The notes beneath the pieces are model-generated. The model made no database searches. It was not told where the DNA came from and saw only the letters and a list, made by a program, of their open reading frames with translations. A stretch of 58,663 bases of DNA from Candidatus Rhodobacter oscarellae (GTDB taxonomy: Bacteria > Pseudomonadota > Alphaproteobacteria > Rhodobacterales > Rhodobacteraceae). The stretch lies in assembly GCF_001078595.1 (NCBI RefSeq), contig NZ_LFTY01000002.1, positions 2,044,557 through 2,103,219 of the forward strand, written 5' to 3'. Position 1 is the first letter of the stretch. Every line of letters starts with the position of its first letter. The translations under genes were made by a program, and so were the position numbers. Shown here piece after piece: positions 52,499 through 58,663 of this stretch.

Positions 52499-53119
52499 AT
52501 GACAAGTCAGCTTCTCAACCGCGCCACGCATCGCCGCCCCGCCCGGCCAGAGCTGCCCTTCCTGGGCGATCTGAGCCTCAGCCTGGGCCGCGCGCACGAG
52601 CTTTGCGGCCCGGCGCGGCGCACGCTGGCGGCGATGATCGCGGCGCGCAGCCAGGGCCCGGTGTTCTGGATCGCCCCCGCCTGGCAGGCGGAGCGGCTGA
52701 ACCCCGAGGGGCTGTGCCACCTGGTGGAGCCGGGCCGGGTGACCTTTCTGGATCCGCTGCGGGGCGAGGACCTGTTGTGGTGCATGGAGGAGGTCTTGCG
52801 CGCGGGCGCGGTGCCGCTGGTGGTGCTGGACCTGCCGGGCACGCCGGGGCTGACCCCGGTGCGGCGGCTGCACCTGGCGGCCGAGACCGGGCGCGAGATC
52901 TCGGGCGCCTGGCCGCTGGGGCTGATCCTAACACCCGGCGCGGGCGGCGCGCAGGGGATCGAAAGCCGCTGGCAGATGACCGGCGATCACGGCGCCGAGG
53001 GGCGCCGCGCCTGGCGGCTCGACCGGCTGCGGGCGCGCACCGCGCCGCGCCAAAGCTGGCATGTTACGCCCAGGAACGGGCAGCTGCAGCTGACGCCCGC
53101 GCCGGATTTCATCCCGTAA
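52499..53119 (+). CDS. imuA: ImuA-like SOS mutagenesis protein
   Basis: The 206-aa protein resembles the RecA-fold ImuA of alphaproteobacterial mutasome cassettes: LSLGRAHELCGPARRTLAAMIAAR near residue 30, GPVFWIAPAWQAERLNPEGL, LLWCMEEVLRAGAVPLVVLDL (Walker B-like strand) and TPVRRLHLAAETG. The perfect SOS box in its promoter supports a DNA-damage role. In related genomes imuA is followed by imuB and dnaE2; here it is followed by yceI, so it is an orphan or its partners lie elsewhere. The Walker A lysine of RecA is not evident. The name is given with moderate certainty. Confidence 0.68.
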   Translation: MTSQLLNRATHRRPARPELPFLGDLSLSLGRAHELCGPARRTLAAMIAARSQGPVFWIAPAWQAERLNPEGLCHLVEPGRVTFLDPLRGEDLLWCMEEVLRAGAVPLVVLDLPGTPGLTPVRRLHLAAETGREISGAWPLGLILTPGAGGAQGIESRWQMTGDHGAEGRRAWRLDRLRARTAPRQSWHVTPRNGQLQLTPAPDFIP

Positions 53120-53178
53120 CGCGCCCCTCAAATTGTTATGATTGGATCGAGGCGGCCCGGCGCGCTAAGCCTTGGCCC

Positions 53179-53745
53179 ATGCAACGGACCCTTTTGGCCG
53201 CCGTGCTCGCCCTCCTGGGCGCCGCTGCGGCGCTCGCCGCCCCGCAAAGCTACCGGCTGGAGCCCGACGCCTCCACGGTGCAATTCACCTACCAGCTCAA
53301 CGGCCAGCCCATGACCGGGCGGATGCCCGTCACCCGCGCCGATATCGAGATCGACTTTGCCAATCTCAGAAACTCCACCGCCCAGGTCACGCTCAACGCC
53401 GCCAAGGCCCGCGCCGGGCTGATCTTTGCCACCGAGGCGATGCGCGGCGCGCGGGTTCTGGACACCAAGCGCCACCCCGAGATGCGCTTTGTCTCCACCG
53501 CGGTGCGTGGCACGCCAAGCGCCGCACAGTTGGCCGGGCAGCTGACGATCCGCGGCGTGACCCGGCCGGTAACATTGCAGGCCCGGCTCTACCGGCAGCG
53601 CGGCACCGCCCCGGGCGCGCTGGACCGGCTGTCGATCCTGTTGACCGGCTCGGTGGATCGCACCGCCTTCGGCGCCAGCGGCTTTGCCGACCTGGTCGGC
53701 CCGCGGATCGACATCACGATCCTGGCGCGGATCGCGCGGGAATAG
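53179..53745 (+). CDS. YceI family periplasmic protein
   Basis: The 188-aa protein has a signal peptide (MQRTLLAAVLALLGAAAALAAP) and a YceI lipocalin-like barrel: SYRLEPDASTVQFTYQLNG, MRGARVLDTKRHPEMRFVSTAV, QLTIRGVTRPVTLQA and DRTAFGASGFADLVGPRIDI. Members bind isoprenoid-type lipids. It is 59 bp after the ImuA-like gene; whether the SOS promoter reaches it is open. Confidence 0.85.
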   Translation: MQRTLLAAVLALLGAAAALAAPQSYRLEPDASTVQFTYQLNGQPMTGRMPVTRADIEIDFANLRNSTAQVTLNAAKARAGLIFATEAMRGARVLDTKRHPEMRFVSTAVRGTPSAAQLAGQLTIRGVTRPVTLQARLYRQRGTAPGALDRLSILLTGSVDRTAFGASGFADLVGPRIDITILARIARE

Positions 53746-53754
53746 GCCCCCGCG

Positions 53755-54453
53755 TCACGCCATGGAATGCCCGCCATCCACGTTGATCGTCTGGCCGTTG
53801 ATATAGCTCGCCTCGTCCGACAGCAGGAACCGGATCACCGAGGCAACCTCCTCGGGCTGCCCGAACCGGCCCAGCGGGTTGCTCGCGCGCAGCAGGTTGC
53901 CCCGCGTGGCGATGATATGCGCGGGCATGGGCGTCTCGATGATGCCCGGCGCCAGCGCGTTCACCGTGGCACGCGGCGCAAAGCGGCGCGCCAGCGAACG
54001 GGTCAGCCCCACGATCCCGCCCTTGGCCACGGAATAGGCCGTGTGATCGCCCGAGCCCTGCCGGAAGGCCAGCGAGGCCACGAACACGATGCGGGTCATG
54101 TGATCATCGGACAGACGCGGCTCTAGTGCTGTGGCGAAGTTATAGGCGTTCTCGACGTTGTTCTGGATCGTGCTGGTCCATATGCTGGGGTCACCGCCCA
54201 GCTCGGGGTCGGGGGTGAAGCTGCCCGCCAGATGCGCGAAGCCATGGACGGGCCCGTCCAGCTCGGCCAGCGCGGCGTGGCATTCCTCGGCGCTCAGCGG
54301 CGCCCCCGCCACGGCCTTGGCGCCCAGATCTTCGGCCAGCGCCTCCACGCCGCTCTCGGGGCGGTCGATCAGCAAGAGGTTCTCGCCGCGCAAGAGCGGG
54401 CATAACGCGCGCCCGATCCCGCCAGCCGCCCCGGTGATGACGATGTTGCGCAT
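53755..54453 (-). CDS. Short-chain dehydrogenase/reductase
   Basis: The 232-aa SDR has TGAAGGIGRAL (cofactor loop), HLAGS (NAG-like), IVFVASLAF (catalytic Ser), AYSVAKGGIVGLTRSLA (YxxxK), NALAPGIIETPM and a C-terminal INGQTINVDGGHSMA. It is a classical SDR of the FabG type with unknown substrate. It is convergent with yceI and follows the DUF2484-type genes on the same strand. Confidence 0.88.
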   Translation of the reverse strand: MRNIVITGAAGGIGRALCPLLRGENLLLIDRPESGVEALAEDLGAKAVAGAPLSAEECHAALAELDGPVHGFAHLAGSFTPDPELGGDPSIWTSTIQNNVENAYNFATALEPRLSDDHMTRIVFVASLAFRQGSGDHTAYSVAKGGIVGLTRSLARRFAPRATVNALAPGIIETPMPAHIIATRGNLLRASNPLGRFGQPEEVASVIRFLLSDEASYINGQTINVDGGHSMA

Positions 54454-54509
54454 GGAACCGACCTCCCCTTTTGCGAGAGATCAGCACGCCACCAGCAGCG
54501 GCGCAAGCC

Positions 54510-54758
54510 CTAGGCCGTGAACCGCCCGCGCAGCCAGCGCAGCAGGTAGATCACCGGCCAGCGCAGCACCGAGACCCCGGCGGCCAGGCAGAGCAGCCCC
54601 ACCCAGGGGCCGTTCTGGTAGGTGACATAGCCCAGCAGGGGGATGCCGACCGCGATCAGGCCGTAAGCCAGCCGCCAATGCCGGTCCCGCGTGGGCAGCA
54701 TCGCCGCCAGCGAGGCGACGAGCACCCAGAGGCAAGCAAGGATCAAAGAGAGCGTCAT
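54510..54758 (-). CDS. DUF2484-type small membrane protein
   Basis: The 82-aa protein has three hydrophobic helices (LSLILACLWVLVASLAAML, YGLIAVGIPLLGYVTY, GLLCLAAGVSVL) and a basic end RWPVIYLLRWLRGRF. It resembles its upstream neighbour in start and end pattern, indicating duplication. The pair sits near murC, as DUF2484 proteins do in Rhodobacteraceae. Start and upstream stop overlap (ATGA). Its role, perhaps in envelope growth, is unknown. Confidence 0.72.
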   Translation of the reverse strand: MTLSLILACLWVLVASLAAMLPTRDRHWRLAYGLIAVGIPLLGYVTYQNGPWVGLLCLAAGVSVLRWPVIYLLRWLRGRFTA

Positions 54759-55021
54759 TCCGGTGGGTCCTCCGGCGGGGTCTGGTTGCGGCCGCGCGCC
54801 CGTTGGATCAGGTAGATCAGGGGGCGCCTGAACATGGACAGGAAGGCCAGTACGCCCAGAATAGCAACCGTAGGACCATGTACAACCCCGATCCAGACAA
54901 TCAGAACGGGAGCCAGGCCGAGCAGCACCAGCCCAGGCACGAACTGCCGCCGCATGGGCAGCATCGCGGTGACGGTCGCCGCCAAGACCCAAAGGCACGA
55001 GATGAAAAGGGGCGCGCTCAT
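54755..55021 (-). CDS. DUF2484-type small membrane protein (paralogue)
   Basis: The 88-aa protein MSAPLFISCLWVLAATVTAM ... LPMRR has the same plan as the downstream gene: CLWVLxAxxxAMLPxR near the start and FRRPLIYLIQRARGR near the end. Helices are WVLAATVTAML, FVPGLVLLGLAPVLIVWIGVV and ILGVLAFLSMF. The ATG at 55021 was chosen to match the neighbour. Both are probably inner-membrane proteins. Confidence 0.72.
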   Translation of the reverse strand: MSAPLFISCLWVLAATVTAMLPMRRQFVPGLVLLGLAPVLIVWIGVVHGPTVAILGVLAFLSMFRRPLIYLIQRARGRNQTPPEDPPE

Positions 55022-55171
55022 GGTCCTGCCAGTGACATGGCAAGGGCGCCGAGCGCAAGCCCCAACCCGAGCCATGGCGCCGCCTAACGTAATCCTAACG
55101 CACCGAACGGAGGGCCAAGTAAGTCCTGATACCGGATGCGCCTTAGGCGCTGAAAATCAAAGGATTTTCGC

Positions 55172-55210
55172 TGTCGGACATCTGTCGGCTATGTGTCGGC
55201 TTTGCGTCGG
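55172..55210 (+). repeat. Four 11-bp TGTCGG iterons (array 2)
   Basis: TGTCGGACATC, TGTCGGCTATG, TGTCGGCTTTG and CGTCGGGCAAA follow with an exact 11-bp period, starting at 55172, 55183, 55194 and 55205. A GAAAATC/GATTTTC inverted repeat precedes them at 55152-55169. The order and variant letters closely match array 1, and both arrays are downstream of, and antisense to, an accessory gene. Confidence 0.75.
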
Positions 55211-55255
55211 GCAAAATGGCGGCTGTTGCGCAGGCCTGGAGGGAGCGTGCGGTGG

Positions 55256-55354
55256 CTAGCTCACAGGCGGCGTCCCCCCGCCAAAGCGCTCAAGCCATTC
55301 GATGATATCGCCAATCGTTTTGAGGCGTTTGTACCACTTGATGGTCGTATCCAT
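55256..55354 (-). CDS. Possible 32-residue small protein downstream of the accessory gene
   Basis: The ORF reads MDTTIKWYKRLKTIGDIIEW and 12 more residues ending in PPVS. It is in the same frame as the 389-aa gene, 17 codons after its TGA, with no stop between. The basic start and amphipathic helix look protein-like. GGGCGAGGCG precedes the ATG. It could be a separate microprotein, or the former C-terminus of the upstream protein after a nonsense change. Confidence 0.35.
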   Translation of the reverse strand: MDTTIKWYKRLKTIGDIIEWLERFGGGTPPVS

Positions 55355-55405
55355 CGCCTCGCCCGCGTCGTCACGCGTGGGTCGTGCACGCCCATTTAGG
55401 CAGAC

Positions 55406-56575
55406 TCAAGGCCCGCCGGACGCGAATTGTAGCAACCGCGTGGCGAACTCGGTCAGCCGCCCATTGAGAAGCAAGTTGTCGAGCGCATACCCGCCCGCAC
55501 CCACGCCGATGGTACCCGCGGCCTTCATTGCGGCTGCATCGCCAAGCTTTTTGCAATAGTTACCCAAGGCCTCGATCGCCTCCCAGAGGCCGCTGGCAAG
55601 CGCCCGAAGCTTTGGAAAGTCGGGCTTGGGCGTGTCGAGCTCGGCTTCGATCTCTTCCAATCGGTCGCTGAGGAATGCGTACCGCGCAGTGAGCTCTGTC
55701 GGTTCCTCGCGCATGGCTTCGGGGAGGTTATGCTGACGCCTTTCATAGTCGAGCATCAACTGTCGAATGTTCTTGAGCGCGTCCTGGATCTCCTTGACCT
55801 CACCCAGGAGCTGCCAGCGCTCGTAGATCTCGCGGATCAGCGGGTTGATGTGGTCGGCGCCCTTCTTCCAATCCTCTTCTTGAAAGCGGGAGGTGTCGGA
55901 CACCTCAAAAATCTCGGCGAGCATGTCCCAGTGGGCGTCGTTGTCGGGCAGCATGGGCCGACCGTCGAGTTGGGCCTGGTACCAGTCGATCCAGAATCCC
56001 CAGTTCTCCGGATGCATCGTGGCGTTCAGCGCAGCTTCAACCTTTCGCCAGTCTTCCTCGAATGGATTGGACGTGTTTTCTGACCAAAGCGGAAAAATCT
56101 CATACAAAACATGAGTTCCACAAAACAAACCTGCGTCGGAGCGAACTGAATCCCAGATCCTCTGATGGTTGGTCTCAGCGGCCTCCAAAACAGAAAGTGC
56201 CGCGGACTTGACAGCGTTTTCCGAATCCAGCTTTCCAATTGCGTTAGCGTACACGCCCGCTTGACCAGCGTAGTCACCCCTTGGGTCCCCGTCTCTGGAT
56301 TTCGCGAAATCAAGGGTCGACATCTGCACCAAGAGTGGAATCTCTAGTCTCGGCCTTATTGCGGCAATTCGGGTGCAGCTAAACAAACGCCAGGCACGCA
56401 TGTCCTCGAGATTTTTTTGTATTGGGCTCGGAAAACTTGCCCAAAACAATGGTGCCACTCTCATTGCGGTGCGTTCTGCAATGAAACTCGCGGATGCGAC
56501 ACGGTTCTCAACCATCTGTGAGCAGAACCAGCCTTCCAGACTATTCTTATCGATTATTTCAGAAAATTCAACCAT
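55406..56575 (-). CDS. Orphan accessory protein, 389 aa, unknown function
   Basis: The product starts MVEFSEIIDKNSLEGWF and contains FIAERTAMRVAPLFWA, a Trp-rich middle (NWGFWIDWYQAQLDGRPML, HWDMLAEIFEV) and a long helical, possibly coiled-coil part (about residues 270-340, rich in Glu, Arg and Leu). It ends in a Gly/Ala segment (AAMKAAGTIGVGAGGYALDN). No signal peptide is seen. Its 5' half is clearly lower in GC than the flanking genes, indicating transfer. It interrupts the murC to DUF2484 interval, and the iteron array lies 200 bp after its stop. An in-frame extension upstream to 56656 is less likely. No family is recognised. Confidence 0.7.
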   Translation of the reverse strand: MVEFSEIIDKNSLEGWFCSQMVENRVASASFIAERTAMRVAPLFWASFPSPIQKNLEDMRAWRLFSCTRIAAIRPRLEIPLLVQMSTLDFAKSRDGDPRGDYAGQAGVYANAIGKLDSENAVKSAALSVLEAAETNHQRIWDSVRSDAGLFCGTHVLYEIFPLWSENTSNPFEEDWRKVEAALNATMHPENWGFWIDWYQAQLDGRPMLPDNDAHWDMLAEIFEVSDTSRFQEEDWKKGADHINPLIREIYERWQLLGEVKEIQDALKNIRQLMLDYERRQHNLPEAMREEPTELTARYAFLSDRLEEIEAELDTPKPDFPKLRALASGLWEAIEALGNYCKKLGDAAAMKAAGTIGVGAGGYALDNLLLNGRLTEFATRLLQFASGGP

Positions 56576-56749
56576 ATGAATCCACTGACAAATCAGCCAC
56601 CTCCGATCACGGATGGCGTTTTTTGTAGTCTTCTTTGCAGTGATAGAAACTTCCAATGCGTCCCTGCCTGGGGGAGCATCGGGCTTGGCCCTCGTTCCTC
56701 AGGCCGGTTGTGCGCGGGGCAGTCAGTTTGTGTCAACATCATAGGCAGG

Positions 56750-58162
56750 TTACCCCTGCGGTAGCTTCTCCGGCAACCCATTCGCCCAAGCGCTGATCGT
56801 GCCCGCGCCCAGGCAGACGACCATATCGCCGGGCTGCGCCTGCTCGCGCACCAGGCGGACCAGGTCGGCCTCGTCGGTGATCGCGCGGGCGTGGCGGTGC
56901 CCGTGGCGGATCAGGCCGGCCACCAAGGCGTCGCGGTCGGCGCCCTCGATGGGCTCCTCTCCGGCGGCGAAGACCTCGGCGATGGCCACCACATCCGCGT
57001 TGTGGAAGCAGCCGCAGAAGGCCTCAAAGTGGTCGCTCAGCCGCGTGTAGCGGTGCGGTTGGTGCACGGCGATCACCCGTGACCCTGAATCCTGGCCGAT
57101 GGCCTGGCGCGCGGCCTGCAGCACCGCGGCGATCTCTGTCGGGTGGTGGCCGTAATCGTCGATGATGGTGATGCCGCCCGCCTCGCCCACCTTGGTGAAG
57201 CGGCGGTTGACGCCCTTGAACGCCGCCAGGGCCTCGCGGATCGCGTCCCGCGACATGCCCAGATGCCGCGCCACCGCAACCGCCGACAAGGCGTTCGAGA
57301 CGTTGTGGTCACCCGGCATCGGCAGGGTGCAGCCCTCGATCATCTTATCCTCGCCCTGCAAGGCGATATCAAAGCAGGGGAAACCGCCCTCGTAGCGCAG
57401 GTTCACCGCCCGCACATCCGCCTGGGCGTTGAAGCCGTAGGTGACGATGCGCCGGTCGGTGATCTTGCCCACCAGAGCCTGCACGGCGGCGTCATCGGTG
57501 CAGCACACGGCCAGCCCGTAGAAGGGGATGTTCGAGACGAAGTCCTCGAACCCTTTGTGCAGGTTCTCCACCGTGCCCCAGTGCTCCATATGCTCGGGGT
57601 CGATATTGGTGACGATGGCGATGGTGGCGGGCAGGCGGTTGAAGGTGCCGTCGCTCTCGTCGGCCTCGACCACCATCCACTCGCCCTGCCCCATGCGCGC
57701 GTTCGAGCCATAGGCGTGGATGATGCCGCCGTTCACCACCGTGGGGTCCAGCCCGCCGGCGTCCAGCAGGGTGGCGACCATGGTGGTGGTGGTCGTCTTG
57801 CCATGGGTGCCCGCGACGGCGACGTTGGATTTCAGGCGCATTAGCTCGGCCAGCATCTCGGCGCGGCGCACCACGGGCAGGCCCTGGGCGCGGGCGCTGT
57901 CCAGCTCGGGGTTGCCGGGTTTGATCGCGGATGAGACCACCACGACCTCGGCACCGTCCAGGTTCTCGGCGCTCTGCCCGATAAAGACCTTGGCGCCCAT
58001 CTCGGCCAGCCGCTCGGTGATCTTGGACTGCTTCAGGTCAGAGCCCTGCACGGTGTAGCCATGCATCAAGAGCACCTCGGCGATGCCCGACATGCCGATG
58101 CCGCCGATGCCCACGAAATGGATCGGGCCCATCTCGCCCGGAAGTTTCGTCGCCGCGTTCAT
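56750..58162 (-). CDS. murC: UDP-N-acetylmuramate--L-alanine ligase
   Basis: The 470-aa cytosolic enzyme adds L-Ala to UDP-MurNAc with ATP in peptidoglycan synthesis. An N-terminal Rossmann-like region ([18 protein letters not shown]) is followed by the P-loop [10 protein letters not shown] at 118-127. [34 protein letters not shown] and [10 protein letters not shown] complete the Mur ligase set. The ATG at 58162 gives the usual length. It follows murG closely and is separated from the DUF2484 genes by the accessory insertion. Confidence 0.96.
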   Translation of the reverse strand: MNAATKLPGEMGPIHFVGIGGIGMSGIAEVLLMHGYTVQGSDLKQSKITERLAEMGAKVFIGQSAENLDGAEVVVVSSAIKPGNPELDSARAQGLPVVRRAEMLAELMRLKSNVAVAGTHGKTTTTTMVATLLDAGGLDPTVVNGGIIHAYGSNARMGQGEWMVVEADESDGTFNRLPATIAIVTNIDPEHMEHWGTVENLHKGFEDFVSNIPFYGLAVCCTDDAAVQALVGKITDRRIVTYGFNAQADVRAVNLRYEGGFPCFDIALQGEDKMIEGCTLPMPGDHNVSNALSAVAVARHLGMSRDAIREALAAFKGVNRRFTKVGEAGGITIIDDYGHHPTEIAAVLQAARQAIGQDSGSRVIAVHQPHRYTRLSDHFEAFCGCFHNADVVAIAEVFAAGEEPIEGADRDALVAGLIRHGHRHARAITDEADLVRLVREQAQPGDMVVCLGAGTISAWANGLPEKLPQG

Positions 58163-58190
58163 GCCACAGGTCCTAAACCGTTCCCACCGC

Positions 58191-58663
58191 TCATGCTTCA
58201 TCTGCCTGACTATGCCCCTTTGTCAAATCCGTTACCATTTCTGCCAGACGTTCTGCCGCGTCTGGTTTGCCAATTGAGAGTGCGGCCTGCGCCATCTGCG
58301 CGGCGGCCTGTTCGTCGTCCAGGATCGCGGCGATATGCTCGGAAAGCGTGGCCGCGTCCAGCTTTGATTCCGGCATCAGAACGGCGGCCTGGGCGTCCAC
58401 CAGCGCGCGGGCGTTGGCGGTCTGCTCGTCGCGGATCGAGGCCGCGTAAGGGATCAGGATCGAGGGCCGGCCGATCACGGATAGATCCGCCACGGTCGAG
58501 GCCCCGGCCCGCGCGATCACAAGCTGTGCTGCAGAGATCCGGTCCGGCACGTCGCGAAAGAAGGGCTGCACCTCGGCGCGGATGCCGGCCTGGGCGTAGT
58601 ACTCGGTGACGCGGGCATGGTCCTCCTCGCGGGCCTGATGGCTGACCCGGATATGGCGCAACA
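58191..58663 (-). CDS. murG: MurG, lipid II-forming N-acetylglucosaminyltransferase (3' part only)
   Basis: The last 157 or so codons are present and the gene continues past the window edge. The C-terminal UDP-GlcNAc-binding region shows [28 protein letters not shown] and [10 protein letters not shown], the diagnostic MurG motifs. The gene end is 29 bp before the murC start, as in the dcw cluster of relatives. Confidence 0.93.
   Translation of the reverse strand, partial: LRHIRVSHQAREEDHARVTEYYAQAGIRAEVQPFFRDVPDRISAAQLVIARAGASTVADLSVIGRPSILIPYAASIRDEQTANARALVDAQAAVLMPESKLDAATLSEHIAAILDDEQAAAQMAQAALSIGKPDAAERLAEMVTDLTKGHSQADEA

Overview
The window is high-GC DNA from the chromosome of an alphaproteobacterium, most likely Rhodobacteraceae (Roseobacter group). 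The evidence is the hom-glpX-recJ gene order, an aapJQMP amino-acid transporter, paired DUF2484-type proteins next to murC, an Atp12 chaperone beside crcB and an RluC-type gene, an alpha-type SOS box (GAAC-N7-GAAC) before an ImuA-like gene, and a three-component GMC dehydrogenase. Most genes are metabolic or housekeeping. No plasmid or phage replication module, integrase, transposase or CRISPR array was seen.

Layout. 1-1170: a truncated ECF sigma factor runs into the remains of a gene that followed a TetR regulator. 1238-7823: lipoprotein, hom, GNAT, glpX, a secreted protein with a damaged start, recJ and tRNA-Glu. 8543-14468: SH3 protein, PQQ-type sugar dehydrogenase, cytochrome c / GMC flavoprotein / Tat subunit operon, glyoxalase and a ribbon-helix-helix protein. 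14677-16871: a large leucine-rich-repeat protein, an 11-bp iteron array and tRNA-Asp. 17131-25050: polysaccharide deacetylase, phytase-like esterase and a phosphonate-uptake operon (phnC-D-E-E plus a hexapeptide acyltransferase) behind a putative Pho box. 25098-39713: rfbD-like reductase, LysR, a receiver-only regulator, HpcH aldolase, a divided CUT1 sugar ABC transporter flanking a GcvT-like protein and a methyltransferase, and aapJQMP. 39916-47309: atp12, rluC, crcB, a crotonase, rarA and the rpsM-rpsK-rpoA-rplQ operon. 47529-54453: small secreted protein, VOC enzyme, carnitine catabolism genes (BKACE, lipoprotein, fused carnitine dehydrogenase/thioesterase), SOS-controlled ImuA-like protein, YceI and an SDR. 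54510-58663: two DUF2484-type membrane proteins, an accessory orphan gene, murC and the 3' part of murG.

The most unusual content lies between genes. Repeat family R2 occurs four times; each copy has conserved, mutually complementary arms around a divergent core of exactly 58 nt. Family R1 occurs twice in opposite orientation and is a block of four 20-22 bp near-perfect palindromes, three built on TCTTGCAAGA. A third, weaker family (R3) occurs twice beside copies of the others. Two otherwise unrelated accessory genes (the LRR protein and the 389-aa protein next to murC) are each followed by four 11-bp TGTCGG iterons in the same relative orientation, which suggests delivery by the same kind of integrating element. 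All calls are from reading the sequence; no database search was run.
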